From a bacterium 0.1xD8-71 (GTDB lineage Bacteria > Bacillota > Clostridia > Lachnospirales > Lachnospiraceae): a stretch of DNA of 64,000 bases. This document shows, one piece after another, positions 54,174 through 63,913 of the stretch. The position numbers were made by a program, and so were the translations under genes. The stretch lies in assembly GCA_003612405.1 (NCBI GenBank), contig RAYR01000020.1:41028-105027 (forward strand), read 5' to 3'. The notes beneath the pieces are model-generated. The model searched no databases. It was not told the DNA's origin and saw only the letters and a program-made list of their open reading frames with translations. Positions within the stretch are counted from its first letter, which is position 1. The number at the start of each line of letters is the position of its first letter.

Positions 54174-54929
54174 CTACAACAGATTCCCGCACACCAGATC
54201 CTTCATCACCCCAAAGAATTCCCGTACCAGATTATTGGGCTGAAAATAGATATTGGAACGCGCCGAGATTCCGCAGGCGTTCTCAAACCCTGCATGCCTT
54301 GCCAGCATCACCCCCCGGAACACATGAAAATTGTTGGTGACAATCCCCACGGAAGCATCCGTACCGCCAATCAGCTGCACACTGTAGGCAATGTTCTCCG
54401 AAGTATCCGTGGATTTATCTTCCATCAGAATCCGCTCCGGGGAAATGCCTTTTTCCACCAGATACCGATACATCCCTTCCGCCTCGGTACAGGGCTCGTT
54501 GCTTCCCTGCCCTCCGGAAACCACACAGACCGTCCCCTCATTGGCTGTCAGATACTCATAGGCCGCATCCAGACGAAACTTCAACACCGCACTGGGACCG
54601 GCCGGTTTCATCTGTGCACCCAGCACAATGATATAATCCAGGTTATCCCTGCCTTTATCGTTATAGTGGGCAAAAATACATCCTTCCACCACCATAAACA
54701 GCAAAATTCCAATTGCCGCAAGTCCCAGGATCCCCCGCCGCAGCAATAAAGGAAATTGACTCCACCAGTCAAACTTTATCATCAGCGCAAGCCCGATAAA
54801 GCAGATCCCGCCCGCACCCCAGATCAGATAGAAATGACTCCCCGATCTGATCATAAACACGACCAGACAGTAAAGAAAGCACAACAGCGCCGCCAATATA
54901 CATAGTATCATCATAATCTTCTTCCTCAT
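54174..54929 (-). CDS. YdcF/SanA-like (DUF218) membrane protein
   Basis: The 251-residue protein has three to four N-terminal helices (about 1-85), then a DUF218 domain: DYIIVLGAQMKPAG, GTVCVVSGGQGSNE, EAEGMYRYLVEKGI, STDTSENIAYS. Family members are tied to cell-envelope integrity and vancomycin sensitivity in enteric bacteria. Overlaps the upstream EAL gene by four bases. Confidence 0.88.
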   Translation of the reverse strand: MRKKIMMILCILAALLCFLYCLVVFMIRSGSHFYLIWGAGGICFIGLALMIKFDWWSQFPLLLRRGILGLAAIGILLFMVVEGCIFAHYNDKGRDNLDYIIVLGAQMKPAGPSAVLKFRLDAAYEYLTANEGTVCVVSGGQGSNEPCTEAEGMYRYLVEKGISPERILMEDKSTDTSENIAYSVQLIGGTDASVGIVTNNFHVFRGVMLARHAGFENACGISARSNIYFQPNNLVREFFGVMKDLVCGNLL

Positions 54930-57844
54930 GTCAACATACCCTCAAACTCTCTCTCCGGAACCGGCTTACAGTAACGATACCCTTGCGCCACATAAGCACC
55001 GATTTCCATCATCAGCTCCGTATCGTTCTGTGTTTCCACGCCTTCACAGACCACCTGTGCTTCCAGATCTTTCGCCAGATTTACGATATTCTTCATAATC
55101 TGTACCTGCCTGGTACGGTTCTCATTGTTTAACAGGAAAGACCTGTCCAGCTTGATCACTGACGCCGGAATCTGCTCGAATACCCCCAGGGAAGAATATC
55201 CCGAGCCAAAGTCATCAATGGACAGTCTGACCCCGTTTGCCCGCAGGATTGCCACATTTTCCTTGACCTTCTGCTGCTGCATCTCCTCCACCACCAGGGT
55301 CTCTGTAATTTCCACCTCAATCAGTTCTTTGGGCACCTGGTATTTATTGATCACAGCCTCGAATTTCTCCGGGAACCCGTCCTTCACAAAATGCATCCTG
55401 GAAAAGTTACAGGAGACAGGTACTACCCGTTTCCCTTCGTCAATCCTCCTGTGAAGCATCTGACAGACACTCTCCATCACGAAGAAATCAATCTCCGTAA
55501 TTCTGCCTGTCTGCTCATAGTAGGGCACGAAAAAGCCCGGCGCCCGGATGGCCCCGTTATCGGTAGGATCCTTAAAACGCACCAGCGCTTCCGCTCCCAC
55601 GATCTGCTCATTACGGATATCCACTTTCGCCTGATAATAAGCCACAAAATCCTTCCCAAAATCTACCGAGTCCAAAAGCTTCTCCCTCTCATGGCGCTCC
55701 CGCAGCTGTTCCCGCAGCGTATCATCATAAATCTGTATGGCATTGCTGTGGCTGTCCTTTAAGGGATCCACCGCCTGAATCGCGTAGGAGAGAGCCAGCT
55801 GAATGTCCGTATCCTTCTGTTCCACAGCACAGATACCCATGGCCTGTGCCATACGAATACCTGTCTGCTCATAAATCCGGTCAGATATTCTGTCCGCCAT
55901 ATCCATCATACGCCGTTTCAAAGAATCCATATTCTCATAACACACAAACAGCACAAAATGACTGCCATAGCTTCTGGCATATAGTTCCTTAACACTGTCA
56001 ATCTGAGCGGATATCTCTTTGATAGAAAGCTCCAGAATCCGTTGTCCCGCATGCCATCCATAGATCGCATTATAACTCTTAAACTGGCAGATATCCGTAT
56101 ATACAATTGCATATTTAAGCACCCTGTCCTCCGTCAGTTTCAGGGAAGCTCTGTATTTTAAATAATTCAGATTCCATATATTAAAATCCGTATCCTTATA
56201 CATCAGTTTCTGAATCCGTCTGCTGTTCTTTAACATGTTAAATAATACCAGAATGACCAGCACCGCACAGCCTGTCAGAATCAGAATAATAGGAATACTG
56301 TGGTCACTGATAAAAGACTCTATACTCATCCGGGCATAGAAATTATCCCGAAGCATATAGTCATTTACCATCTTATCTGTAACTGCCAGAAGTTCCTTAT
56401 TTAAAATCCCAAGAAGCGGTGACTCCTGGTCCTCCTTCACTGCCATATAGACAACACGGGAATCATTTAAAACGCTGTGGATCTCAAGCTTTCCCAGGGA
56501 TAACCTAGTTCCCATCAGATATTCCGCCAGATAACCATCGCACAAAGCCGCATCAGCCTCCCCGGACTCCACCGCATAGAGACACTCTTCCTGGGAATCT
56601 AACACCATGATCTGCTCAAATTCATCCACAAAACCCTGACTTCCTTCTCCGGATATCCCACTGTTTGTCACTGCCAGCAGAGTAATCTCCTCTGCTTTAT
56701 CACTCCGCTTTCTGATAATGACCTGAGGCACCTGCGTGTACCCCTTGGTCATTGCTATTCCCTCTTCTTTCATGAACCCGGGAGACTCGTCACAATAACT
56801 TATAATATCTATACTGCCTGTCCAGAGCGCTTTTCTGGCCTCCTTCATATCTACCATTTTAACATAGGAGAAAGACATACCTGTGCTTACCGCCACTTCT
56901 TCTAACACCTGAACGGTAAGTCCCTGATATTCCCCATTTTCATCCTCATAGGAAAAAGGATAATAGCCGTCCAGATATCCCACCGTCAAAGTGCCTTTCT
57001 CTTCTATATACTGCTTTTCCTCACTGGTGAGAAGGACCGTTTGATCCAGACGGCTGTCATAATATTTCACCATCAACTCATTTTCCAGTTCCGGCCGGTT
57101 CATTTTCAGATCTGCGACGCCCTGGTTTAACTCCCGCATCACATCGTCGTTGCCCGGATAAGAAATATAATAAAAAGGCATAGGTGCGAAACGGCCGATC
57201 ACTCTTTGTCCCTCCCGTACTTCCGTAAGAGAATGCACCAGCGCCTCAATCTCTCCGTCAGCCAGCGCTTTGTGCAGGGCCGCTGTATCCTCATATTCCC
57301 GCACCTTTGGACTGATAATCTGATGATCGGACAGATACTCGTTAAACTCCTGCCTCCTGACATAAGTTGCCACAATCCCATAGGTAATATCCTGCATGGC
57401 ATCAAAATCCTCATAGGCAAACAGGCTGTCTCCCTCCACCGCTATCGCGCCAAAGGTATAGCCACTGGGCAGACTGGCATACTGGAACTTCTCCGCCCGC
57501 TCACTGGAATACTGGGCAGAACCCACCAGATCCACCTCTTTTGCTTCCAACAGTTCCAGCGCCTCATCCCAGCTATCGCAGGGCACATACACAATCTCCC
57601 AGTTGACGTAATCGCACAGATTCTCCAGATATTCCACATCCATACCAGTGTAACTGCCGCTCTGGCTAAGTTCATGATAACCCTCCATCGGGAAAAAGCC
57701 AACCTTCACAACACGTTTCTGGGCCGCATACGCCACTCCTGCATCCTGAGCCATAATAAATACCGCCCCAAATACAGCTGCCAAAAGCAACAGGGCGGTA
57801 AGATTTATCCTTGTAAAAAACTTCCTTATGATATTATTTCCCAT
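54926..57844 (-). CDS. Membrane c-di-GMP protein: two solute-binding domains, degenerate GGDEF, EAL
   Basis: About 972 residues. Signal helix (NLTALLLLAAVFGAVFIM); two bacterial solute-binding type 3 domains (about 45-265 and 285-505: VGFFPMEGYHELSQSGSYTG and VGYLDGYYPFSYEDENGEYQ); a helix at about 520-543; a GGDEF-like domain whose motif is SYGSHF, so unlikely to make c-di-GMP; and an EAL domain with all key parts (GAEALVRF, NFSRMHF, EVEITET, DDFGSGYSS, KLDRSF, CEGVET). It probably degrades c-di-GMP in response to an amino-acid-like ligand. A TTG three codons upstream (57850) is a possible start. Confidence 0.9.
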   Translation of the reverse strand: MGNNIIRKFFTRINLTALLLLAAVFGAVFIMAQDAGVAYAAQKRVVKVGFFPMEGYHELSQSGSYTGMDVEYLENLCDYVNWEIVYVPCDSWDEALELLEAKEVDLVGSAQYSSERAEKFQYASLPSGYTFGAIAVEGDSLFAYEDFDAMQDITYGIVATYVRRQEFNEYLSDHQIISPKVREYEDTAALHKALADGEIEALVHSLTEVREGQRVIGRFAPMPFYYISYPGNDDVMRELNQGVADLKMNRPELENELMVKYYDSRLDQTVLLTSEEKQYIEEKGTLTVGYLDGYYPFSYEDENGEYQGLTVQVLEEVAVSTGMSFSYVKMVDMKEARKALWTGSIDIISYCDESPGFMKEEGIAMTKGYTQVPQVIIRKRSDKAEEITLLAVTNSGISGEGSQGFVDEFEQIMVLDSQEECLYAVESGEADAALCDGYLAEYLMGTRLSLGKLEIHSVLNDSRVVYMAVKEDQESPLLGILNKELLAVTDKMVNDYMLRDNFYARMSIESFISDHSIPIILILTGCAVLVILVLFNMLKNSRRIQKLMYKDTDFNIWNLNYLKYRASLKLTEDRVLKYAIVYTDICQFKSYNAIYGWHAGQRILELSIKEISAQIDSVKELYARSYGSHFVLFVCYENMDSLKRRMMDMADRISDRIYEQTGIRMAQAMGICAVEQKDTDIQLALSYAIQAVDPLKDSHSNAIQIYDDTLREQLRERHEREKLLDSVDFGKDFVAYYQAKVDIRNEQIVGAEALVRFKDPTDNGAIRAPGFFVPYYEQTGRITEIDFFVMESVCQMLHRRIDEGKRVVPVSCNFSRMHFVKDGFPEKFEAVINKYQVPKELIEVEITETLVVEEMQQQKVKENVAILRANGVRLSIDDFGSGYSSLGVFEQIPASVIKLDRSFLLNNENRTRQVQIMKNIVNLAKDLEAQVVCEGVETQNDTELMMEIGAYVAQGYRYCKPVPEREFEGMLT

Positions 57845-57969
57845 TGACAACCATACCTTTCTTCAGGCATACAGACTTTCCATCCACTATCTAAATATTA
57901 GCATAGTTGTCACCATTGTACTACTTTTTTCCATATTAATTTTCCCTTAATTTTACCGATTCTGTCCTT

Positions 57970-58953
57970 TCATCGTACATGTTTAGACAAGAAATCCTCA
58001 ATTGTACCATAATAGGCCTGGGGATCTTTTTCCTGGGTCTGCCCATGCCCTGCCCCTTCCACAATAAACATCTCCTTCCGGCAGGATGCCGCTTCATACA
58101 GTTCCCGTGACATCTCCACATCAATCATCTGATCTTCGTCCCCGTGGATAAACAAAGTAGGCACAGTACTTTGCTCCACTGCCCGCAGGGCAGAAGCATC
58201 CCGCAGGTCGTAGCCGCCTCTGAGCCGTAACATCAGACAGGCAGAATCCACAAAGGGAAATGCTGGCAGGTAAAACCACTCCGTAATCTTATCGCCGAAC
58301 ATCGAATAGGCATCCGTGTAAGCACTGTCAGACACCACTGCCACAATATGATCGGAAGAATTCTCTCCGCCAGTCATAATCAGGGCTGTCGCTGCCCCCA
58401 TGGACTGACCGTGCAGTACAATCTGTGCATCCGGCGTACAGGCAAGGATATAGTCAATCCATAACTGGCCGTCATAATGATCCGTCCATCCCATGCCGAT
58501 AAAGTCTCCCTCACTCTCCCCCTGACAGCGAAGATCCGGAACCAGCACATGAAAGCCCTGCTCATAATACCAGTAGGCGAACTGATACATCTCCTCCTTC
58601 CACCCCGTATAACCGTGCAGCAGAAGCACCCACTTATCACTCTCCTGCAAAGGCGCAAATTCCGCCGCAACAAGCGTATACCCGTCACCAGTCTGCACGG
58701 ATAATTTCTGACGTTCGGCTGTTTCAAGCCACCGGGCCGTGTCTGTGAGGAGTTTACTTCTGTTCTCCTTAATATCCATCGTCTGTACCTGTTCCGAATA
58801 GCATTTTCTGGTAATATCCTCAAACGCATTTAATCGGTCCATAAAGGAAGGCACCAGACAGGCGCTGACAAGAAAATAAATCAATATAACATAGACAATA
58901 AAAAATATCAGAAGTATAATAAGAATGGCTTTTATGACTTTTTTCTTTCGCAT
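57970..58953 (-). CDS. Membrane-anchored alpha/beta hydrolase
   Basis: The 327-residue protein has an N-terminal helix (AILIILLIFFIVYVILIYFLV) and a serine hydrolase domain: oxyanion LLHGYTGWKEE, nucleophile HGQSMGAA, Asp in LFIHGDEDQMI and His in VEGAGHGQT. Active site predicted outside. Substrate unknown; resembles BAAT/FrsA-like or prolyl-type esterases. Confidence 0.88.
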   Translation of the reverse strand: MRKKKVIKAILIILLIFFIVYVILIYFLVSACLVPSFMDRLNAFEDITRKCYSEQVQTMDIKENRSKLLTDTARWLETAERQKLSVQTGDGYTLVAAEFAPLQESDKWVLLLHGYTGWKEEMYQFAYWYYEQGFHVLVPDLRCQGESEGDFIGMGWTDHYDGQLWIDYILACTPDAQIVLHGQSMGAATALIMTGGENSSDHIVAVVSDSAYTDAYSMFGDKITEWFYLPAFPFVDSACLMLRLRGGYDLRDASALRAVEQSTVPTLFIHGDEDQMIDVEMSRELYEAASCRKEMFIVEGAGHGQTQEKDPQAYYGTIEDFLSKHVR

Positions 58954-59106
58954 GAAATACCCCTTTTGATATAAAAGATTGGATCTGGGATGCGGGCTGT
59001 CTGCCCTATATTTATTGTATCATATAAAATACCCAAAAAGGAAAGAATATAATGCCAATCCTGCATTTAATCATGGGGATGGAACAACCCAAAGGAGGTA
59101 CCTGTT

Positions 59107-59667
59107 ATGAGCGAAATACTGCAATTTCCCAACAGAGAAGAATTTCGGAACTGGCTCTTAGAACATTGCCAGTCAAATGACGGCGTCTGGCTTCTATTTG
59201 GCAAAGCAGGCGGTCCTAAAACAATCAAGGCCGCAGAAGCCCTTGAAGAGGCGCTCTGCTTTGGATGGATTGACGGACAGATGCAAAGCATTGACGATAA
59301 AACTTATCGGAAATATTTTGCCCTGCGCAGGGAAAAGAGCAAGTGGTCAGAAAAGAATAAGGCTCTGGTCAAGAGTCTTGAAGAACGGGGGCTCATGACA
59401 GATTTCGGCCGGAAGAAAATAGAGGAGGCCCAGAAAAACGGCCAGTGGTACGCGCCAACCCCCATGGCAGTTACAGAGGAACAGATTGCCTGCGTATCCG
59501 CACTTCTGGAAGAATATGAGCCCGCCTGCACAAACTTTAAGTCCATGTCCTTATCGGTAAAGAAAACCTACACGCGCGCGTATTTTGACGCCAAAACAGA
59601 TGCCGGACGTAAGAAACGGGTTGCATGGATGGTTGACAGGCTTAATCAAAATCTGAAACCCATGTAA
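59107..59667 (+). CDS. YdeI/OmpD-associated-like protein
   Basis: The 186-residue protein carries the family core FGKAGGPKTIKAAEALEEAL, CFGWIDGQ and KYFALRREKSKWSEKNK. Relatives include proteins linked to antimicrobial-peptide tolerance. Good GGAGG before ATG. First gene of the plus-strand accessory region. Confidence 0.82.
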   Translation: MSEILQFPNREEFRNWLLEHCQSNDGVWLLFGKAGGPKTIKAAEALEEALCFGWIDGQMQSIDDKTYRKYFALRREKSKWSEKNKALVKSLEERGLMTDFGRKKIEEAQKNGQWYAPTPMAVTEEQIACVSALLEEYEPACTNFKSMSLSVKKTYTRAYFDAKTDAGRKKRVAWMVDRLNQNLKPM

Positions 59668-59704
59668 CTGATGGTCAAATCGTAATCATGAAAGGAAAAC
59701 AGCA

Positions 59705-59908
59705 ATGTACAGCATAAATACAAAAAGCCTTTTGTCCAAAGTTTTGATTCCCACCTCCTTGCTATCCCTGGCGTATCTTGTGTTGGGATGTCTTTTTCCT
59801 AAGATACCATATCTGTTATTATTTTGTATCTTAGGAACTGTTATCCTGGTTCCCGTAGAACTGGGTATGATTTTATCCGCCAGCAAGATATATGTTTTCA
59901 TTGTTTGA
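59705..59908 (+). pseudogene. N-terminal fragment of a membrane protein (possibly CPBP type)
   Basis: 67 codons with two hydrophobic segments (VLIPTSLLSLAYLVLGCLF and YLLLFCILGTVILVPVELG). It looks like the start of a longer CPBP-type membrane protease with the rest lost. It runs to a TGA, after which the same frame continues as an unrelated HD-type tail. Confidence 0.5.
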
Positions 59909-60184
59909 TATATAGGTAATTTTGATACTACAGAGGAAGAAACTAAGCTTATAAGAACTAAATTACAGGAAGTACAATGTGATGATTATGATAAATTGAT
60001 ACAGCTTTGCGATGCAATATCTGGTGCAGAAGGCATAATGAATATTGTTGATAGGATGAATGATGTCCGGATGCGATATGGCACTTACGATTTGAACAAA
60101 TGGAATACAAATTTAGCATTAAAAGACTATTTTGAACAAAAAATGGGGAAGGACTTATATGAGGCAGTGGGTACACACAAATGA
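59909..60184 (+). pseudogene. C-terminal fragment of an HD-type phosphohydrolase
   Basis: The frame reads YIGNFDTTEEETKLIRTKLQ then LIQLCDAISGAEGIMNIVDR and ends KDYFEQKMGKDLYEAVGTHK. This is the tail of an HD-domain hydrolase without its HD motif. Its stop overlaps the start of the methyltransferase gene by four bases, so the pair was once an operon. Confidence 0.6.
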
Positions 60185-60795
60185 ATAATCCCTGGGAAAA
60201 AATCAACCTTTCAGATTATGAAAATCATATGAAATTACAATCCGTCATGCAGCTTCAGGCCCTGAATGAAATGATGAAAGAACAGTTTACTGCCTATCAA
60301 GTCCAGACAGTCATGGTGCTCGGCGTAGCAGGCGGTAATGGACTGGAACACATTCCTGCCAACATGACAAAAGTATATGGCGTCGATCTGAATCCCGAAT
60401 ACCTGGCAGAATGTACCAGGCGCCATGAAAATTTAAACGGCATACTCGAATGTATCCATGCAGATTTAACGAACGAGAACATCACACTACCCCATGCGGA
60501 TATGATCGTGGCCGATTTACTGATAGAATACATCGGTTACCACTGCTTCCAGAAGGTAATTGCGAAAGTCAACCCATCCTGCATGTCATGTATTATTCAA
60601 GTTAATACCGATGATGGTTTTGTATCAGATTCTCCGTATCTTCATGTCTTTGATAGTTTACATAATATACATTGCGATATTGAAAAAACAGACCTGATCA
60701 CAGCCATGGAACAGACAGGATACTCTATGAGCCTACAAAAAGAACATTCCCTGCCCAACGGCAAAAAACTTGTCCGGCTTGATTTTATAAAATAA
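60181..60795 (+). CDS. Class I SAM-dependent methyltransferase
   Basis: The 204-residue protein has motif I VMVLGVAGGNGLEHI, motif II VYGVDLNPEYLAECT, and motif IV-like DMIVADLLIEYIG. Substrate unknown; small-molecule methyltransferase is likely. It follows the broken HD gene with an ATGA-like overlap. Confidence 0.85.
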   Translation: MNNPWEKINLSDYENHMKLQSVMQLQALNEMMKEQFTAYQVQTVMVLGVAGGNGLEHIPANMTKVYGVDLNPEYLAECTRRHENLNGILECIHADLTNENITLPHADMIVADLLIEYIGYHCFQKVIAKVNPSCMSCIIQVNTDDGFVSDSPYLHVFDSLHNIHCDIEKTDLITAMEQTGYSMSLQKEHSLPNGKKLVRLDFIK

Positions 60796-60852
60796 TAGAC
60801 AACAGGCAGTCCACCCCTCATAATAGAAAAAAAGCAAGGAGCGTGACTGCAT

Positions 60853-61773
60853 ATGAACACAATAGATGACCATATTGAAATATATCTGGAATATTGTAAA
60901 TACCGTAAACGTCTGGATTCCAAAACCCTGAAAGCCTACCGCATCGATTTAAAACAATATGCCACCTACAGTAACACCTCCAACGACCACTTCTCCAAAA
61001 GCTCTCTTGATTCCTACCTTACCATCCTACATAAACAGTACAAGCCCAAAACCGTGAAACGTAAAATCGCAAGTCTGAAAGCCTTTTTCCACTATCTCTC
61101 CTACCGGGAAATCCTATCTGAAAATCCATTCGACAAACTGGATATCCGGTTCCGCGAAGCCAAGCTCCTTCCCAAAACAATCCCCTTCCACTCCCTGCAA
61201 ACCTTTTTAACAACCCTCTACACGCAAAAGGACCTGGCCCGGACAGATCATCAGAAACGATGCTGTATCCGTGATATCGCCGTAATCGAGCTTCTCTTTG
61301 CCACCGGGATGCGCATTTCAGAACTTTGTTCCCTAAGACCGCAGAATATTGATCTGGAAAACAACACAGTCCGCATCTACGGCAAAGGCGCCAAAGAACG
61401 GATCCTGCAAGTGGGCAACCCCGATGTATTATCCGCCCTAAGGCTGTATTATGAAACTTTCCGAGAGGATATCGAAATCTGTGGCTATTTCTTTGTCAAC
61501 CGGCTGACACATAAGCTGTCCGACCAGTCCGTCCGCTTCATGATTGACCATTATGCCAGATTGTCCAACCTGGAACAGCATATCACACCCCATATGTTCC
61601 GGCACTCTTTCGCCACACTCTTATTGGAACAGGATGTTGATATCCGCTATATTCAGCAGATGCTGGGGCACAGTTCTATCAGTACCACGGAGATTTATAC
61701 GCATGTGTCCAATGGAAAGCAGAAGGATATTCTGTTTCATCGGCATCCGCGGAATTTGATGGAGGTGAAGTGA
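60853..61773 (+). CDS. Tyrosine recombinase (XerC/XerD-like integrase)
   Basis: The 306-residue protein has a SAM-like N-terminal domain (DDHIEIYLEYCKYRKRLDSKT) and a catalytic domain with Arg in LLFATGMRISELCSL, HMFRHSFATLLLE, LGHSSISTTEIYTHV, i.e. R-K-H-R-H-Y. It is not the housekeeping Xer by context: neighbours are accessory genes. A 13-base inverted repeat lies just after its stop (61789-61831). It may have moved this region or shuffle cassettes. Confidence 0.88.
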   Translation: MNTIDDHIEIYLEYCKYRKRLDSKTLKAYRIDLKQYATYSNTSNDHFSKSSLDSYLTILHKQYKPKTVKRKIASLKAFFHYLSYREILSENPFDKLDIRFREAKLLPKTIPFHSLQTFLTTLYTQKDLARTDHQKRCCIRDIAVIELLFATGMRISELCSLRPQNIDLENNTVRIYGKGAKERILQVGNPDVLSALRLYYETFREDIEICGYFFVNRLTHKLSDQSVRFMIDHYARLSNLEQHITPHMFRHSFATLLLEQDVDIRYIQQMLGHSSISTTEIYTHVSNGKQKDILFHRHPRNLMEVK

Positions 61774-61788
61774 CGGAGGGGTAGATAG

Positions 61789-61831
61789 CAAATGTACAGG
61801 ACGACTACGGTAATGTCTTCCTGTACATTTG
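61789..61831. repeat. Inverted repeat between recombinase and SIR2-TPR genes
   Basis: CAAATGTACAGGA (61789-61801) and its exact complement TCCTGTACATTTG (61819-61831), with a 17-base loop, in the 76-base gap between two convergent genes. No T run on either side, so it may be a recombinase site or a two-way weak stop. Confidence 0.6.
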
Positions 61832-61849
61832 GCTTGTGTTATCTTAATA

Positions 61850-63766
61850 TTATAGCTTTTGTAATGTTAAATCTAAACTGGTGCGGTAACTCTCGTTTTC
61901 CGGATCCAGTTCTACGGCCTTTTGTTTTGCCTTTAGTGCCTCTTCATATAGACCCATTGCATGCAGAGTTATACCAAGGCTATTATGATACTTTGCATTT
62001 CCTGGCTCTAGCTCTATTGCTTTCTCTGTTTCCTTCCTAGCATCTTCATAGCGGCCCATTTCATGCAGCGTTACACTTAAACCATCATGATATTTGGCAC
62101 TTTCCGGCTCTAATTCCACTGCTTTCTGCCTTTCATGCAACGCTTCATCATAACGCCCCATTTCATGTAATGTTACACCTATGCTATTATGATATTGGGC
62201 ATTTCCCGGCTCTAGTTCCACTGCCTTTTGCTTTTTCTCTAGCGCCTCTTCATAACGGCTCATCTCATGCAATGTTACTCCCAAACTATAAATGTATCTG
62301 GCATTGCTTGGCACTAACTCTATTGCCTTCTGTTTTTCTTGCAACGCTTCATCATAACGCCCCATTTTATGCAACGTCACTCCTATACTATAATATATTC
62401 GGGCATCGTCTGATTCCAATTCCATTGCCTTTTGCTTTTCCTTTAAGGCCTCTTCATATAGACCCATTTCATGTAAGACAGCTCCCAATCCTTCATAATA
62501 GTTCGCATTATCTGGCTCTAATTCCACTGCTTTTTGTATTTCCTCACATGCCTCCTCATAACGCTTCATTTTAAATAATGTATACCCTAACCAATTATAA
62601 TAGCGGGCATTTTGAGGATTTTTCCCTGTTAATTTCCTGAAGTGCTCCATCGCCTCCTGATAATCACCTATATCAGTCAATACTACTGCTTCCCTAAACA
62701 AATTCTGTAATTCCGCCTGACTGGTAATGTGCTGAACCGCCTCCTTGACATCTGTTGTATCTGATACTATATCCGGCACCGTATTACCTGCAACACCATC
62801 TTCTTCCAAATTTATCTCTTTACCCACTGATAATTTTTCTGTAATAGCATCAATAGAATCCGACAGCATCTCATAACGTTCCTCCGCACGCTCGATAAGA
62901 TCCTCTTTGGTTGGTAACTCACAGTCAAATGTGGAACCCAGCAAACATAGAACATCATCGAACCCATCATGCTTTATAAGATATCCACCTGATTTTTCAA
63001 GGAAATCAGATACCATTTCACTCATCTTATCTGTCTTATATAGCATCCAATATGGAAATATCCCGTTTTCATCAGAAAATATATCACTGTTTTGTGTCAG
63101 GTAATCCATAAGGCTATGATCATTGCCTGCATAACCAATAAAAATCGGATAATACTCCGAAAATATAATGTCCAAAGCTTTTTTCCAGTCATCATGCAAT
63201 ACATCCAGGTCCTTTGTACTGTTTTTCGGATCCAGAAGAAGGTCCCGATGTATTTTAATAATCATCGGTCTGTTCGTCTGTTTCGTTATATAATGTGCCA
63301 AGCTCTCATGCCCAATCACCAAAGGAATTTTATCTTCATAATAATTCACCGCATCTTCTATCAAATGGTCGAAGTTAGTGGTTATCACAACATTATGCTT
63401 CGTATGTGTCAAAATATAAGCAAGCATAACATATCCAATACTTGGTTTCGCAGATTCCATTAGCTTTTCCAAATAATTATAGCCGTCAATCGGCTTCTTA
63501 AATCTCTTTTCATAATACTGTCCATAAAACTCATACTTATTGGAATCATTAATGCCAAATTTCTGTTTCCATTCCGAATATCCCTCTTTATTTCTTTCCA
63601 ACAAATCCTTTTCCCATATATTGACCAGTTCCTGCCCTGACTTAATCCCTGAAGACCTTGATGCACCTGCCCCAAGCACAAAACAGAACTTTCTTGGATG
63701 CGGACCATCGGAAACCTCTTTCATTTCTTTCGCAAATCCACTTAAGGTAAGATCCTCATAACTCAT
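61850..63766 (-). CDS. SIR2-TPR protein, likely anti-phage defence NADase
   Basis: Start at ATG 63766 after AAAGGAG; 638 residues. Residues about 20-300 form a SIR2-like domain: FVLGAGASRSSGIKSG, VVITTNFDHLIEDA, IIKIHRDLL (catalytic His) and FIGYAGNDHSLMDYL. After a linker come eight 34-residue TPRs (about 365-638), very alike (MGRYDEALHERQKAVELEP and so on). SIR2 fused to repeat sensors is known in bacterial defence, where it destroys NAD+ upon phage sensing. Own promoter at 63885-63913. The repeats have visible 102-bp DNA periodicity. Confidence 0.85.
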   Translation of the reverse strand: MSYEDLTLSGFAKEMKEVSDGPHPRKFCFVLGAGASRSSGIKSGQELVNIWEKDLLERNKEGYSEWKQKFGINDSNKYEFYGQYYEKRFKKPIDGYNYLEKLMESAKPSIGYVMLAYILTHTKHNVVITTNFDHLIEDAVNYYEDKIPLVIGHESLAHYITKQTNRPMIIKIHRDLLLDPKNSTKDLDVLHDDWKKALDIIFSEYYPIFIGYAGNDHSLMDYLTQNSDIFSDENGIFPYWMLYKTDKMSEMVSDFLEKSGGYLIKHDGFDDVLCLLGSTFDCELPTKEDLIERAEERYEMLSDSIDAITEKLSVGKEINLEEDGVAGNTVPDIVSDTTDVKEAVQHITSQAELQNLFREAVVLTDIGDYQEAMEHFRKLTGKNPQNARYYNWLGYTLFKMKRYEEACEEIQKAVELEPDNANYYEGLGAVLHEMGLYEEALKEKQKAMELESDDARIYYSIGVTLHKMGRYDEALQEKQKAIELVPSNARYIYSLGVTLHEMSRYEEALEKKQKAVELEPGNAQYHNSIGVTLHEMGRYDEALHERQKAVELEPESAKYHDGLSVTLHEMGRYEDARKETEKAIELEPGNAKYHNSLGITLHAMGLYEEALKAKQKAVELDPENESYRTSLDLTLQKL

Positions 63767-63884
63767 TTGTATATCTCCTTTTATCATATTTTTTCTATAG
63801 GTTGGTTTACTCTGCCATTCATTTCGGATAAATGACTGATCTTTATGTAGTACATATAACTTTTCCGCTCAAAATACTATTATA

Positions 63885-63913
63885 ATTATAATTTATCTTT
63901 TCGTTGATGTAAA
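63885..63913 (-). promoter_or_regulatory. Promoter of the SIR2-TPR gene
   Basis: TTTACA and TATAAT on the minus strand with a 17-base spacer, near-consensus, giving a leader of about 110 bases. Nothing else is seen in 63914-64000, which is A+T-rich. Confidence 0.7.

Noticed and set aside
61880..62690. CRISPR array
   Set aside because: The regular spacing comes from 34-residue TPR codons in a long open frame.
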